DNA from: Treponema sp.
GTDB taxonomy: Bacteria; Spirochaetota; Spirochaetia; Treponematales; Breznakiellaceae
Length of the DNA: 7,451 nt
Reading direction: 5' to 3'
Assembly (NCBI GenBank): GCA_031254795.1
Contig: JAIRTS010000186.1
Location: 1 to 7,451, forward strand
The notes under the pieces were generated by a model. It was not told the DNA's origin. It saw nothing but the letters and a program-made list of their open reading frames with translations, and made no database searches. Shown piece by piece: positions 1-5,689 of the stretch (positions are counted from its first letter, which is position 1; every line of letters starts with the position of its first letter). The position numbers were made by a program, and so were the translations under genes.

Positions 1-53
1 TTTCAAATTTTTCTCATTTTTTCCTTGCCGGCGGAATTTTCTTTAAAAACCAC

Positions 54-82
54 TTGACAACAAAGCGTAAAAATCGCATTGT
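54..82 (+). promoter_or_regulatory. Candidate potABC promoter with perfect -35 box
   Basis: A perfect TTGACA lies at 54-59. At 17-base spacing the -10 position (77-82) reads CATTGT, which matches only 3 of 6 TATAAT bases. The predicted transcription start is then around position 89, where the potA ATG lies. No Shine-Dalgarno sequence is visible between 60 and 88. If this promoter is real, potA mRNA would be leaderless or nearly so. The weak -10 makes the call uncertain, and the true promoter could lie upstream of the window. Confidence 0.35.
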
Positions 83-88
83 GTTGCT

Positions 89-1270
89 ATGAAAGGAAGC
101 GATGTCCTCATCAAGGATGTGTCTAAATCCTTCGGTGATTTCAGGGTTTTGAATGCTATCAATCTTACTATTCGCAAGGGGGAATTTTTCTCCCTTTTGG
201 GTCCTTCAGGATGCGGCAAAACGACGCTCCTGCGGATAATCGCGGGCTTTGAAAGCCCTGATTTCGGTGTCGTCATGTTTGACGACAAGGATGTGCTGCC
301 GGATCCTCCAAACCGCAGGCAATCGAACACGGTTTTTCAGAATTACGCTCTGTTTCCCCACCTTACGGTGTATGAGAACGTCGCGTTTCCCCTGCGCATC
401 AAAAAAATCCCGAAAGAGGAGATTGAGCCAAAAGTCGAGGAGTACCTGAAACTTGTGCAGCTTGAAGGGCATGCCCAGAAAAAGCCGAACCAGCTTTCAG
501 GCGGGCAGAAGCAAAGAGTCGCCATTGCGCGGGCGCTCATCAATGAGCCGAGGGTGTTGCTATTGGACGAGCCGCTTTCGGCGCTTGACGCGAAACTCAG
601 GCAGCACATGCTCATTGAGCTTGATCAGATACACGACAAGATCGGCATCACCTTCATCTATGTCACCCATGATCAGACCGAGGCGTTGTCGGTTTCGGAT
701 CGCATCGCGGTGATGAATTCGGGCGATGTGCTTCAGGTCGGCACGCCCTATGAAATCTACGAAAGCCCTTCAACCGGTTTTGTCGCGAGATTCATCGGCG
801 AGACGAACCTTTTTGACGGTGTTGTCGCGTCCGTAGTGAAACTCGACAAGCCGGACAAAAACGGCGACATTGAGTACATGGTCGAGCTTGACATACCGAC
901 GCTCGGCATGGTGAAAGTAACCACCATTGACGTGGTGGATGCCGGACAGACCGTGAGTTTCACCGTGCGCCCTGAAAAAATCCTCATCTCTACGGAAAAG
1001 CCGCCCTCAAAACGCGAAGACATCAACCTCTTTCAAGGCGTGGTCGACGAGCCTATCTACGCTGGCTTCCAGACTAAATTCTACGTCAAGGTGGCAAGAC
1101 CCGCCGAATCCGCATCCACAACCGCTCCCGCGCCAGCGGGCGAAGTCCTTATCCGCGCGATAAAACAGCACTCAAAGTATTCGGACGAAGGGCCGGATAT
1201 TGAGTGGAAAGACGCGGTCTACCTTTCGTGGAGCGCCGCCGACGGGTACATCGTCGAGGTGAAGAAATGA
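89..1270 (+). CDS. potA: Spermidine/putrescine ABC transporter ATPase PotA
   Basis: This is the cytoplasmic ATPase that powers polyamine import through PotB/PotC. All ABC motifs are present: Walker A GPSGCGKT (residues 38-45), Q-loop Q84, signature LSGGQ (136-140), Walker B LLLDEP with catalytic E161, D-loop SALD (164-167) and H-loop H194. The C-terminal third is a TOBE-type regulatory domain, including TVRPEKILIS. The length is 393 residues, close to E. coli PotA (378). An Ala/Pro/Thr-rich stretch (about residues 337-349) inside the TOBE region looks like a lineage-specific insertion. The ATG at 89 is the only start candidate, because an in-frame TAA at 68 precedes it and the next plausible start would cut into the first beta strand. 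No Shine-Dalgarno sequence precedes it. The stop overlaps the potB start as ATGA. Family assignment is very secure. Polyamine specificity rests on the operon and overall similarity, and related Fe3+ or other importers share the same ATPase motifs. Confidence 0.93.
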   Translation: MKGSDVLIKDVSKSFGDFRVLNAINLTIRKGEFFSLLGPSGCGKTTLLRIIAGFESPDFGVVMFDDKDVLPDPPNRRQSNTVFQNYALFPHLTVYENVAFPLRIKKIPKEEIEPKVEEYLKLVQLEGHAQKKPNQLSGGQKQRVAIARALINEPRVLLLDEPLSALDAKLRQHMLIELDQIHDKIGITFIYVTHDQTEALSVSDRIAVMNSGDVLQVGTPYEIYESPSTGFVARFIGETNLFDGVVASVVKLDKPDKNGDIEYMVELDIPTLGMVKVTTIDVVDAGQTVSFTVRPEKILISTEKPPSKREDINLFQGVVDEPIYAGFQTKFYVKVARPAESASTTAPAPAGEVLIRAIKQHSKYSDEGPDIEWKDAVYLSWSAADGYIVEVKK

Positions 1271-2226
1271 GTTCCTGTTGCGGCGCCGGCAAAACGGGTG
1301 TCCCGAAAGACTACGGCGAACGGAAGCCGCGTGGCGGCGCCATAGGCGGCGAAAAAGCGCCTGCGATAAAGCGCGACTTTGGGCTGATGTATTCGCTTGC
1401 AATGGGCGCATGGTTCACCGTCTTCTTCCTTGCGCCGCTTGTCATCATCGTTGTGTACAGCTTCCTCAAAAAGGGATTGTACGGCGGAGTCGTGTGGCAG
1501 TTCTCCCTTGACGCTTACAAGGGGTTGCTGAACCCCACCCTGCTCGTCGTCACCGGGCGCACTATCACCACATCCATCATCGCCACCATCATCACCATTC
1601 TGATAGCCTTGCCCTGCGGTTACTTTATGGCGAAAAGCCGGAATCAAACCCTGCTGCTCCTGTTGATTATCATCCCGTTCTGGACGAATTTCCTCATCCG
1701 CGTCTTCGCGTGGATGAATATTCTGGGCAACAACGGGTTTCTGAACGAGTTTCTTATGAGAGTGGGGCTTATCGACGAGTATATACACTTTCTGTACAAC
1801 CAGAATGTCGTGATCCTCGTACTGGTGTACATGTACCTGCCCTACGCCATACTGCCTCTTTTCTCCACCATAGACAAATTCGATTTCTCGCTTCTGGAAG
1901 CGGCGCGGGATTTGGGCGCGACCAAATTCATGGCTATCATCAAAATTTTGTTGCCAAACATCAAGAGCGGCATTTTTACAGCGGTGCTGTTCACCTTTAT
2001 CCCCATATTCGGAGCTTACGCGGTGCCTCTCCTTGTGGGCGGCATGAATTCCTACATGCTCGGCAACACCATCGCAGACCAACTCTCCAAAAGCCGCAAC
2101 TGGCCGCTTGCGTCCGCGATTTCCATGGCGCTTACGATTGTCACCACTATCGGCGTGATTGTGATGATGAGGTTGCAACGGCGCGAAGCCCGGAACGCCT
2201 CCGACGCGAGGGGAGGGGCAAAATGA
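1267..2226 (+). CDS. potB: Spermidine/putrescine ABC transporter permease PotB
   Basis: This is an inner-membrane permease of 319 residues that forms the translocation channel with PotC. It has about six hydrophobic helices, the first at roughly residues 42-66. The EAA coupling loop that docks on PotA is clear: EAARDLGA begins at residue 211 and ends in ILLP. The ATG at 1267 was chosen because it overlaps the potA stop (ATGA) and has GAGGTG at 1256-1261, five bases upstream. A longer reading from 1204 would start inside potA and is unlikely. The N-terminus has a roughly 40-residue Gly/Lys-rich cytoplasmic extension with adjacent cysteines at positions 4 and 5, which E. coli PotB lacks as far as I recall. 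The M41 codon would remove that extension, but it has no comparable ribosome site. Assignment as PotB rather than another importer permease of the same family relies on the potABC order. Confidence 0.92.
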   Translation: MSSCCGAGKTGVPKDYGERKPRGGAIGGEKAPAIKRDFGLMYSLAMGAWFTVFFLAPLVIIVVYSFLKKGLYGGVVWQFSLDAYKGLLNPTLLVVTGRTITTSIIATIITILIALPCGYFMAKSRNQTLLLLLIIIPFWTNFLIRVFAWMNILGNNGFLNEFLMRVGLIDEYIHFLYNQNVVILVLVYMYLPYAILPLFSTIDKFDFSLLEAARDLGATKFMAIIKILLPNIKSGIFTAVLFTFIPIFGAYAVPLLVGGMNSYMLGNTIADQLSKSRNWPLASAISMALTIVTTIGVIVMMRLQRREARNASDARGGAK

Positions 2227-3095
2227 ACATCAAAACCATTGTCCATCAAGTCATAACGTCAATCAAGATCGGGCAGCCCCAGACCGAAGCGGCTAAACAC
2301 GCGCGCAGGGCGATCAGAAAGCCGCTCTTTTCCTTTTCGCAGATGGTGTTCTTTGCGACCATTGTGTTTCTTTTTCTGCCGCTGTTCGTTCTGATTCTGT
2401 ACTCGTTCAACGCAAGCAAGGGCATGAATTGGAGCGGCTTTTCGTTTGTTTGGTACGAGCAACTTTTTTTCCACTCCCGCGACCTGTGGCGCGCATTCTG
2501 GAACAGCATGTTCATAGCGGGAACTTCCGCGGCGACGGCAATGGTCGTAGGCGCCTTGGGCGCGATTGGCGTAAACTGGTACCGCTTCAAACTGCGAAAC
2601 TATGTGCAGACTGTTTCCTTTCTTCCCATGATTCTGCCGGAAATCATCATCGGCGTAAGTTTGTCCATCTTTTTCGTCGGCGTCAAGCTGAAGCTGGGCT
2701 TGCTCACCATTTATATAGCGCATACGACGTTTAACTTGCCCTTTGTCTTCTTGATGGTCATGGCGCGTCTTGATGAATTCGATTTCTCCATCATTGAGGC
2801 GGCGCACGATCTCGGTGCGAATGAGTTGCAAACGCTTTTAAGGGTGACGATTCCCATCTGTATGCCGGGCATCGTGTCCGGTTTTCTCACCGCCGTCACC
2901 ATAAGTTTGGAGGATTTCGTCATCACCTACTTTGTCGCGGGACCAGGCTCCTCTACGTTGCCCTTGTACATCTACTCGGCGATACGATTCGGCGTGTCGC
3001 CTGTGATAAACGCCTTGTCCGTGGTGATGATTTTCGGAACCGTGGCGCTTACCTATCTGTTGCGCAACTTCCTCAAGTACATCGCCGCGAAATGA
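2223..3095 (+). CDS. potC: Spermidine/putrescine ABC transporter permease PotC
   Basis: This is the second inner-membrane permease of the polyamine importer, 290 residues long and the partner of PotB. The EAA loop begins at residue 192 (EAAHDLGA) and contacts PotA. The family's WNS motif follows the first periplasmic stretch, and about six transmembrane helices are visible, the first at residues 41-61. The ATG at 2223 overlaps the potB stop as ATGA and is preceded by the purine run GGGGAGGGG, so translation is probably coupled. The protein is longer than E. coli PotC (about 264), mainly through a roughly 38-residue basic N-terminal extension. The same reading frame stays open upstream to 1710, but that part overlaps potB out of frame and does not look like a permease, so it was not used. 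No potD follows. Confidence 0.92.
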   Translation: MNIKTIVHQVITSIKIGQPQTEAAKHARRAIRKPLFSFSQMVFFATIVFLFLPLFVLILYSFNASKGMNWSGFSFVWYEQLFFHSRDLWRAFWNSMFIAGTSAATAMVVGALGAIGVNWYRFKLRNYVQTVSFLPMILPEIIIGVSLSIFFVGVKLKLGLLTIYIAHTTFNLPFVFLMVMARLDEFDFSIIEAAHDLGANELQTLLRVTIPICMPGIVSGFLTAVTISLEDFVITYFVAGPGSSTLPLYIYSAIRFGVSPVINALSVVMIFGTVALTYLLRNFLKYIAAK

Positions 3096-3114
3096 GCGCT
3101 GTGCGTGGCGTTTG

Positions 3115-3177
3115 GAAACGCGAGACGGGATGTCCGGCATACGCTCGAATCAGCAACGCCGGACTCTCTCGCGTTTT
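3115..3177 (+). terminator. Imperfect hairpin between convergent genes, possible potABC terminator
   Basis: The arm GAAACGCGAGA (3115-3125) pairs with TCTCGCGTTTT (3167-3177), with one wobble at the outer end. Inside it, TCCGGC (3133-3138) pairs with GCCGGA (3158-3163). The structure lies 20 bases after the potC stop and about 27 bases before the stop of the convergent gene. The right arm ends in TTTT on the + strand. There is no separate U tract on either strand, so this is not a textbook intrinsic terminator. A transcript-end role is inferred from position. Confidence 0.38.
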
Positions 3178-3204
3178 CATTCCATAAACTTCCCGTATTC
3201 CGTG

Positions 3205-4740
3205 CTAGCTGTTCTCTTCTCGCAACAGCAGAATCGCCGGCTCGTGCAAGTCTTGAACGCCGTTTGCGCCTATGCGAACGCGCTTGAGCGAAAGAGTTCC
3301 GTCAGTCCCGCTCGCCGTCGTGTAGGTTTCGCGGGAATTGTCCTCATGGCGAAGTTCCAACACTTCGAGATCGTTAAGCGTGTAGAAACTGTACCGGCCA
3401 TTTTGAACAACGCCGCCTAATGTGATCTCATACATTCCGTCTGTTGAAAAACGGATTCTGCCGATAATGCCGTTGTACACGGCGTTAATATGCGCCGGGA
3501 CTGCCTGAGCCGGCGAGGAAACGACGGCGATGACGGCGGTGGCTTTCCGGTAAGAGCCGTCCCAGCCCGCGTCATTGCCTATTTTAAGCCTGACGTCTTC
3601 AAAAACCTTTACTCGTATGCTTTCAAGCGATTCAAGGGCGATGTCCACGGAACGGCGCAGGGTCTGGACGGAAATATTTTGAGTTGAAATGTACAAACCG
3701 TACCTCGTCGCGCCCGAGTTCTGCCACGTGAACACCTGTTGAGTCTCGTCTGTGTAAAAGATCACTTCTTTATTGAAAGGATCAAAATAGATGTATTGGC
3801 GGCTGTCTATGGCGCCGTCTGGACGTACAAAGTACCATAATCCGGTGATGAACGCCTCAAACCCCCGTGCGCCGCCACTTAAAATCTCTCTGACGCGCCG
3901 CTCTTCCACCTGTCTTCCCGGTACGCGGGTTACTCCGCTTTGTTCGTATTCGTTCTTTTCGGCGTTATAGGTGTAGGTGATTTCAACCTGATCCAGAATA
4001 CTGAGAGATTCCGCGTCCCGTCCATAGGCCGCTATGGGAAAATCCTTTCCATTGCTCAAGCCCAACTGATACGCTTGGGTACGCTCAACGCTCTGAATGG
4101 TGATAACGCCGTCAATCTGAATTTCAGCGATCTTGTCAAAAGGCGCCGCCACAGGCGCGGATGTTGCCGTCGCCGGCGAATCCTCCGGCTGCGCCTCTTG
4201 ATTCCACCGGAACGCGGTCAGCGTATGCTCTCCGCCGCCGTTCATTCCACGGACAATGACGCAGGGAACGCGGTCGCCTACCATGTCCAATGTATATAAC
4301 TCAAGAGTGCCGGGGCGAGTGGCAAGGGTTTTCGCATCCCACATCCGTTTGTAGACCCCTTCTATTTCATCAAAATCAACATAGGCGATATAGATTCTGC
4401 TGTCACTGTCCGCGAGATTGCGGTACGCGAGGATCTGTTCTTCATGGACATCCGCGTCAAAGTTTTCATTCAGTACGCCCGCCAAAATTTCCCAGTCTTC
4501 CAAAGGGATTTTCGCGCTTATGTTGTCATTATAAACAATACCCACGACCGTATCATCGTATATTTCTTCATCAGAGCCAGCCTCATGGCGCTCAATGACA
4601 CGGGTTTGCCTGATCTCCTTTGGCTTCTCAACCTCCTGCGCCAAGCGCAGGGTGTCTGGAAAAAAGACCAGCAGTACGATGACCGCCGTAGCCGCGAGAA
4701 AACACATAATGGTTATCAGCTTTGAAATTTTTATCATCAT
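3205..4740 (-). CDS. Membrane-anchored, beta-rich protein downstream of ruvA (possibly pallilysin-related)
   Basis: This is a 511-residue protein of unproven function. A hydrophobic segment at residues 7-28 follows a short basic N-terminus, so it is probably a signal anchor with the rest outside the cytoplasm. Cys13 is not in a convincing lipobox (TIMC). An acidic/polar region follows to about 66, then a globular part (67-180), a Pro/Ala/Thr-rich linker (181-200), and a second larger domain (202-511). The second domain is rich in aromatic and beta-strand residues, with marked stretches near 302-322 (WYFVRPDG, YIYFDPF), 347-363 (YGLYISTQNIS) and 393-397 (WDGSY). The final 90 residues look like beta hairpins. 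From memory, treponemal proteins of this appearance are annotated pallilysin-related adhesins. That is a family impression, and no HEXXH protease motif is present. The gene begins 7 bases after ruvA with only a weak ribosome site, and two consecutive ATGs leave the exact start open by one codon. Coding reality is strong; function is not known. Confidence 0.85.
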   Translation of the reverse strand: MMIKISKLITIMCFLAATAVIVLLVFFPDTLRLAQEVEKPKEIRQTRVIERHEAGSDEEIYDDTVVGIVYNDNISAKIPLEDWEILAGVLNENFDADVHEEQILAYRNLADSDSRIYIAYVDFDEIEGVYKRMWDAKTLATRPGTLELYTLDMVGDRVPCVIVRGMNGGGEHTLTAFRWNQEAQPEDSPATATSAPVAAPFDKIAEIQIDGVITIQSVERTQAYQLGLSNGKDFPIAAYGRDAESLSILDQVEITYTYNAEKNEYEQSGVTRVPGRQVEERRVREILSGGARGFEAFITGLWYFVRPDGAIDSRQYIYFDPFNKEVIFYTDETQQVFTWQNSGATRYGLYISTQNISVQTLRRSVDIALESLESIRVKVFEDVRLKIGNDAGWDGSYRKATAVIAVVSSPAQAVPAHINAVYNGIIGRIRFSTDGMYEITLGGVVQNGRYSFYTLNDLEVLELRHEDNSRETYTTASGTDGTLSLKRVRIGANGVQDLHEPAILLLREENS

Positions 4741-4747
4741 AGCTGGC

Positions 4748-5362
4748 TCACATCCCGCTTAAATATAAAATAGCCCGCTTAAAAAGCAGCTTTTCTTTTT
4801 CAGACGCAGGCGGCGATTCGTCAAGGGCGCCGTCCGCGCGCAAAGCCGCTTCAGCCTTTGAAAGCGACTCGGCGGCGGCGCGTTTGTCATAACCCATCGC
4901 GGCCAACGCTTCAACGAGGTCGGCGTAAGGGGAGGCTGTTTCCGACGAAGCCGCCGGCGTCCGCGTTAGTTTGCCTTTCAGAGTCAGGAGCATCTTCTGC
5001 GCGGTTTTCTTGCCTAGGCCGGGAACCTTCTCAAGCCGCGCCAGATCCTCCGAATCAAGCGCCCGCTCCAAGTCTTCCTGGCTTATGCCGCCCATGATCT
5101 TTATCGCGCCTTTCGGCCCGATGCCCTCAACTTTGAGCAGTTCCAGAAAAGCGGCGCGGCGCGTCTCATTGCAAAACCCATACAGCCTCATGCCATCTTC
5201 TTTGTGATACAGCCATGTCCACACTCTGACCGATTCGCCAACGGCCGGCAACTGCGCGTTGTCCGTCGCGGGAATGATGACATCCCACTCCACACCGCCG
5301 GTCGCAAGGTAGAGCGCGTCGTTTTTTTTTCCGGTGACCGTTCCCTGTATACTGTTGAACAT
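4748..5362 (-). CDS. ruvA: Holliday junction DNA helicase subunit RuvA
   Basis: RuvA binds four-way junctions as a tetramer and loads the RuvB motor for branch migration in recombinational repair. The length is 204 residues (E. coli 203) and all three domains are visible. The N-terminal OB fold (1-64) carries the acidic pin residues E55 and D56, in KEDGM, at the E. coli positions. Two helix-hairpin-helix motifs follow: GIGPK at 80-84 and GLGKK at 115-119. A flexible linker runs from about 133 to 146, and the C-terminal RuvB-binding helices occupy about 147-204. AAAGGG (5368-5373 on the complement) lies five bases before the ATG, supporting the start. The downstream gene begins 7 bases after the stop, so the two are probably co-transcribed. 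Neither ruvC nor ruvB is adjacent in the window. An A9 run covers codons 11-14. Confidence 0.96.
   Translation of the reverse strand: MFNSIQGTVTGKKNDALYLATGGVEWDVIIPATDNAQLPAVGESVRVWTWLYHKEDGMRLYGFCNETRRAAFLELLKVEGIGPKGAIKIMGGISQEDLERALDSEDLARLEKVPGLGKKTAQKMLLTLKGKLTRTPAASSETASPYADLVEALAAMGYDKRAAAESLSKAEAALRADGALDESPPASEKEKLLFKRAILYLSGM
5322..5330. repeat. Nine-base A/T homopolymer inside the start of ruvA
   Basis: The + strand has nine consecutive T residues, read as A9 in the ruvA mRNA at codons 11-14 (Gly-Lys-Lys-Asn). The frame is intact at this length. Runs like this are prone to polymerase slippage and to sequencing length errors. Confidence 0.9.
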
Positions 5363-5449
5363 AGAGACCCTTTATGCGAAGGACGCCGGCTTGCGCTGCC
5401 GTCCCAATATCCGCGCTCAGGACGCTCGCATCCTCAACGCGTCGCGAAT

Positions 5450-5460
5450 AGCATAGCATA
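5450..5460 (-). promoter_or_regulatory. Candidate extended -10 element for ruvA, within a 5-base tandem repeat
   Basis: On the complement strand the sequence reads TATGCTATGCT, giving two overlapping TATGCT hexamers (complement of 5455-5460 and 5450-5455). The second is preceded by TGC, fitting an extended -10 (TGn plus hexamer). No good -35 is seen at 16-18 bases. It would give a leader of roughly 80 bases before the ruvA ATG. The overlap arises from two copies of GCATA at 5451-5460. Confidence 0.28.
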
Positions 5461-5488
5461 TTTTTGAGAAAACGGGAAGAGGGAAAAG

Positions 5489-5632
5489 ATGAAGCCCCCC
5501 GGACTCGCGCCGCTAAACCGACATGACGCTATTGCCGGCGCAAACTGCGAACGGTTGGACGCCGCTCCGGGATCGAAAACCCCACCCAAGCCGAAGTCTT
5601 CAGGCGCTTACGAGAGGCGATTCGCAATATGA
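5489..5632 (+). CDS. Possible small ORF of 47 codons, unknown function
   Basis: A short + strand frame starts at the ATG at 5489 and ends at the TGA at 5630-5632. It is preceded by AGAGGG (5478-5483), five bases before the ATG, a better ribosome site than potA has. The predicted peptide is 47 residues, begins MKPPGLAPLN and ends in YERRFAI. It is rich in Pro, Ala, Arg and Lys, has a single Cys20 and no membrane segment. I recognise no family. It may be a chance frame in GC-rich intergenic DNA, since stop-free frames of this size are not rare there. No convincing promoter precedes it. It reads the same way as the DUF1848 gene and ends 57 bases before it, so it could also be a leader peptide. 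Confidence 0.22.
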   Translation: MKPPGLAPLNRHDAIAGANCERLDAAPGSKTPPKPKSSGAYERRFAI

Positions 5633-5643
5633 CATCGCAAGGC

Positions 5644-5674
5644 TTGTGGAATAGCGGGAAAAGCGTTATATAAT
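5644..5674 (+). promoter_or_regulatory. Candidate promoter of the DUF1848 gene
   Basis: A perfect TATAAT at 5669-5674 follows TTGTGG at 5644-5649 with a long 19-base spacer (TGTGGA at 18 bases is the alternative). The predicted start of transcription, about 5681, falls inside the Shine-Dalgarno sequence GAGGA (5679-5683) of the gene. Either the message begins just at the ribosome site or the working promoter lies further upstream. Confidence 0.4.
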
Positions 5675-5689
5675 ATATGAGGAAATGGT

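Larger units (their letters stand above)
5363..5689. other. Divergent intergenic region between ruvA and the DUF1848 gene
   Basis: This 327-base stretch separates two divergently read genes. It holds the ruvA ribosome site and a weak ruvA promoter candidate on the left. In the middle is a GC-rich portion containing a possible 47-codon ORF, and on the right an AT-rich TATAAT promoter for the DUF1848 gene. I see no RNA gene, riboswitch or recognisable ruvC remnant in it. Composition changes from GC-rich to AT-rich near 5660, which may mark an old junction. Confidence 0.6.

Noticed and set aside
1219..2178. A 319-codon open frame on the - strand opposite potB
   Set aside because: It is fully antisense to a clear permease gene. 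The translation is rich in His, Gln, Arg and Asp with no domain pattern, as expected from the complement of a hydrophobic gene.
1710..2222. Upstream extension of the potC reading frame
   Set aside because: It overlaps potB in another frame and its translation is Arg/His-rich and unlike any permease. The ATG at 2223 with ATGA overlap and a strong ribosome site is the real start.
2259..2831. A 190-codon open frame on the - strand opposite potC
   Set aside because: Antisense shadow of potC with low-complexity charged translation and no recognisable family.
4585..4590. HE dipeptides in the 511-residue protein, considered as a HEXXH metalloprotease motif
   Set aside because: None of the HE occurrences (residues 52, 99, 172 as EH, 465 and 499) continues to a second His at the required spacing.
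5166..5459. A - strand frame upstream of and overlapping ruvA, considered as a ruvC remnant
   Set aside because: The translation shows no RuvC nuclease motifs and runs into ruvA in another frame.
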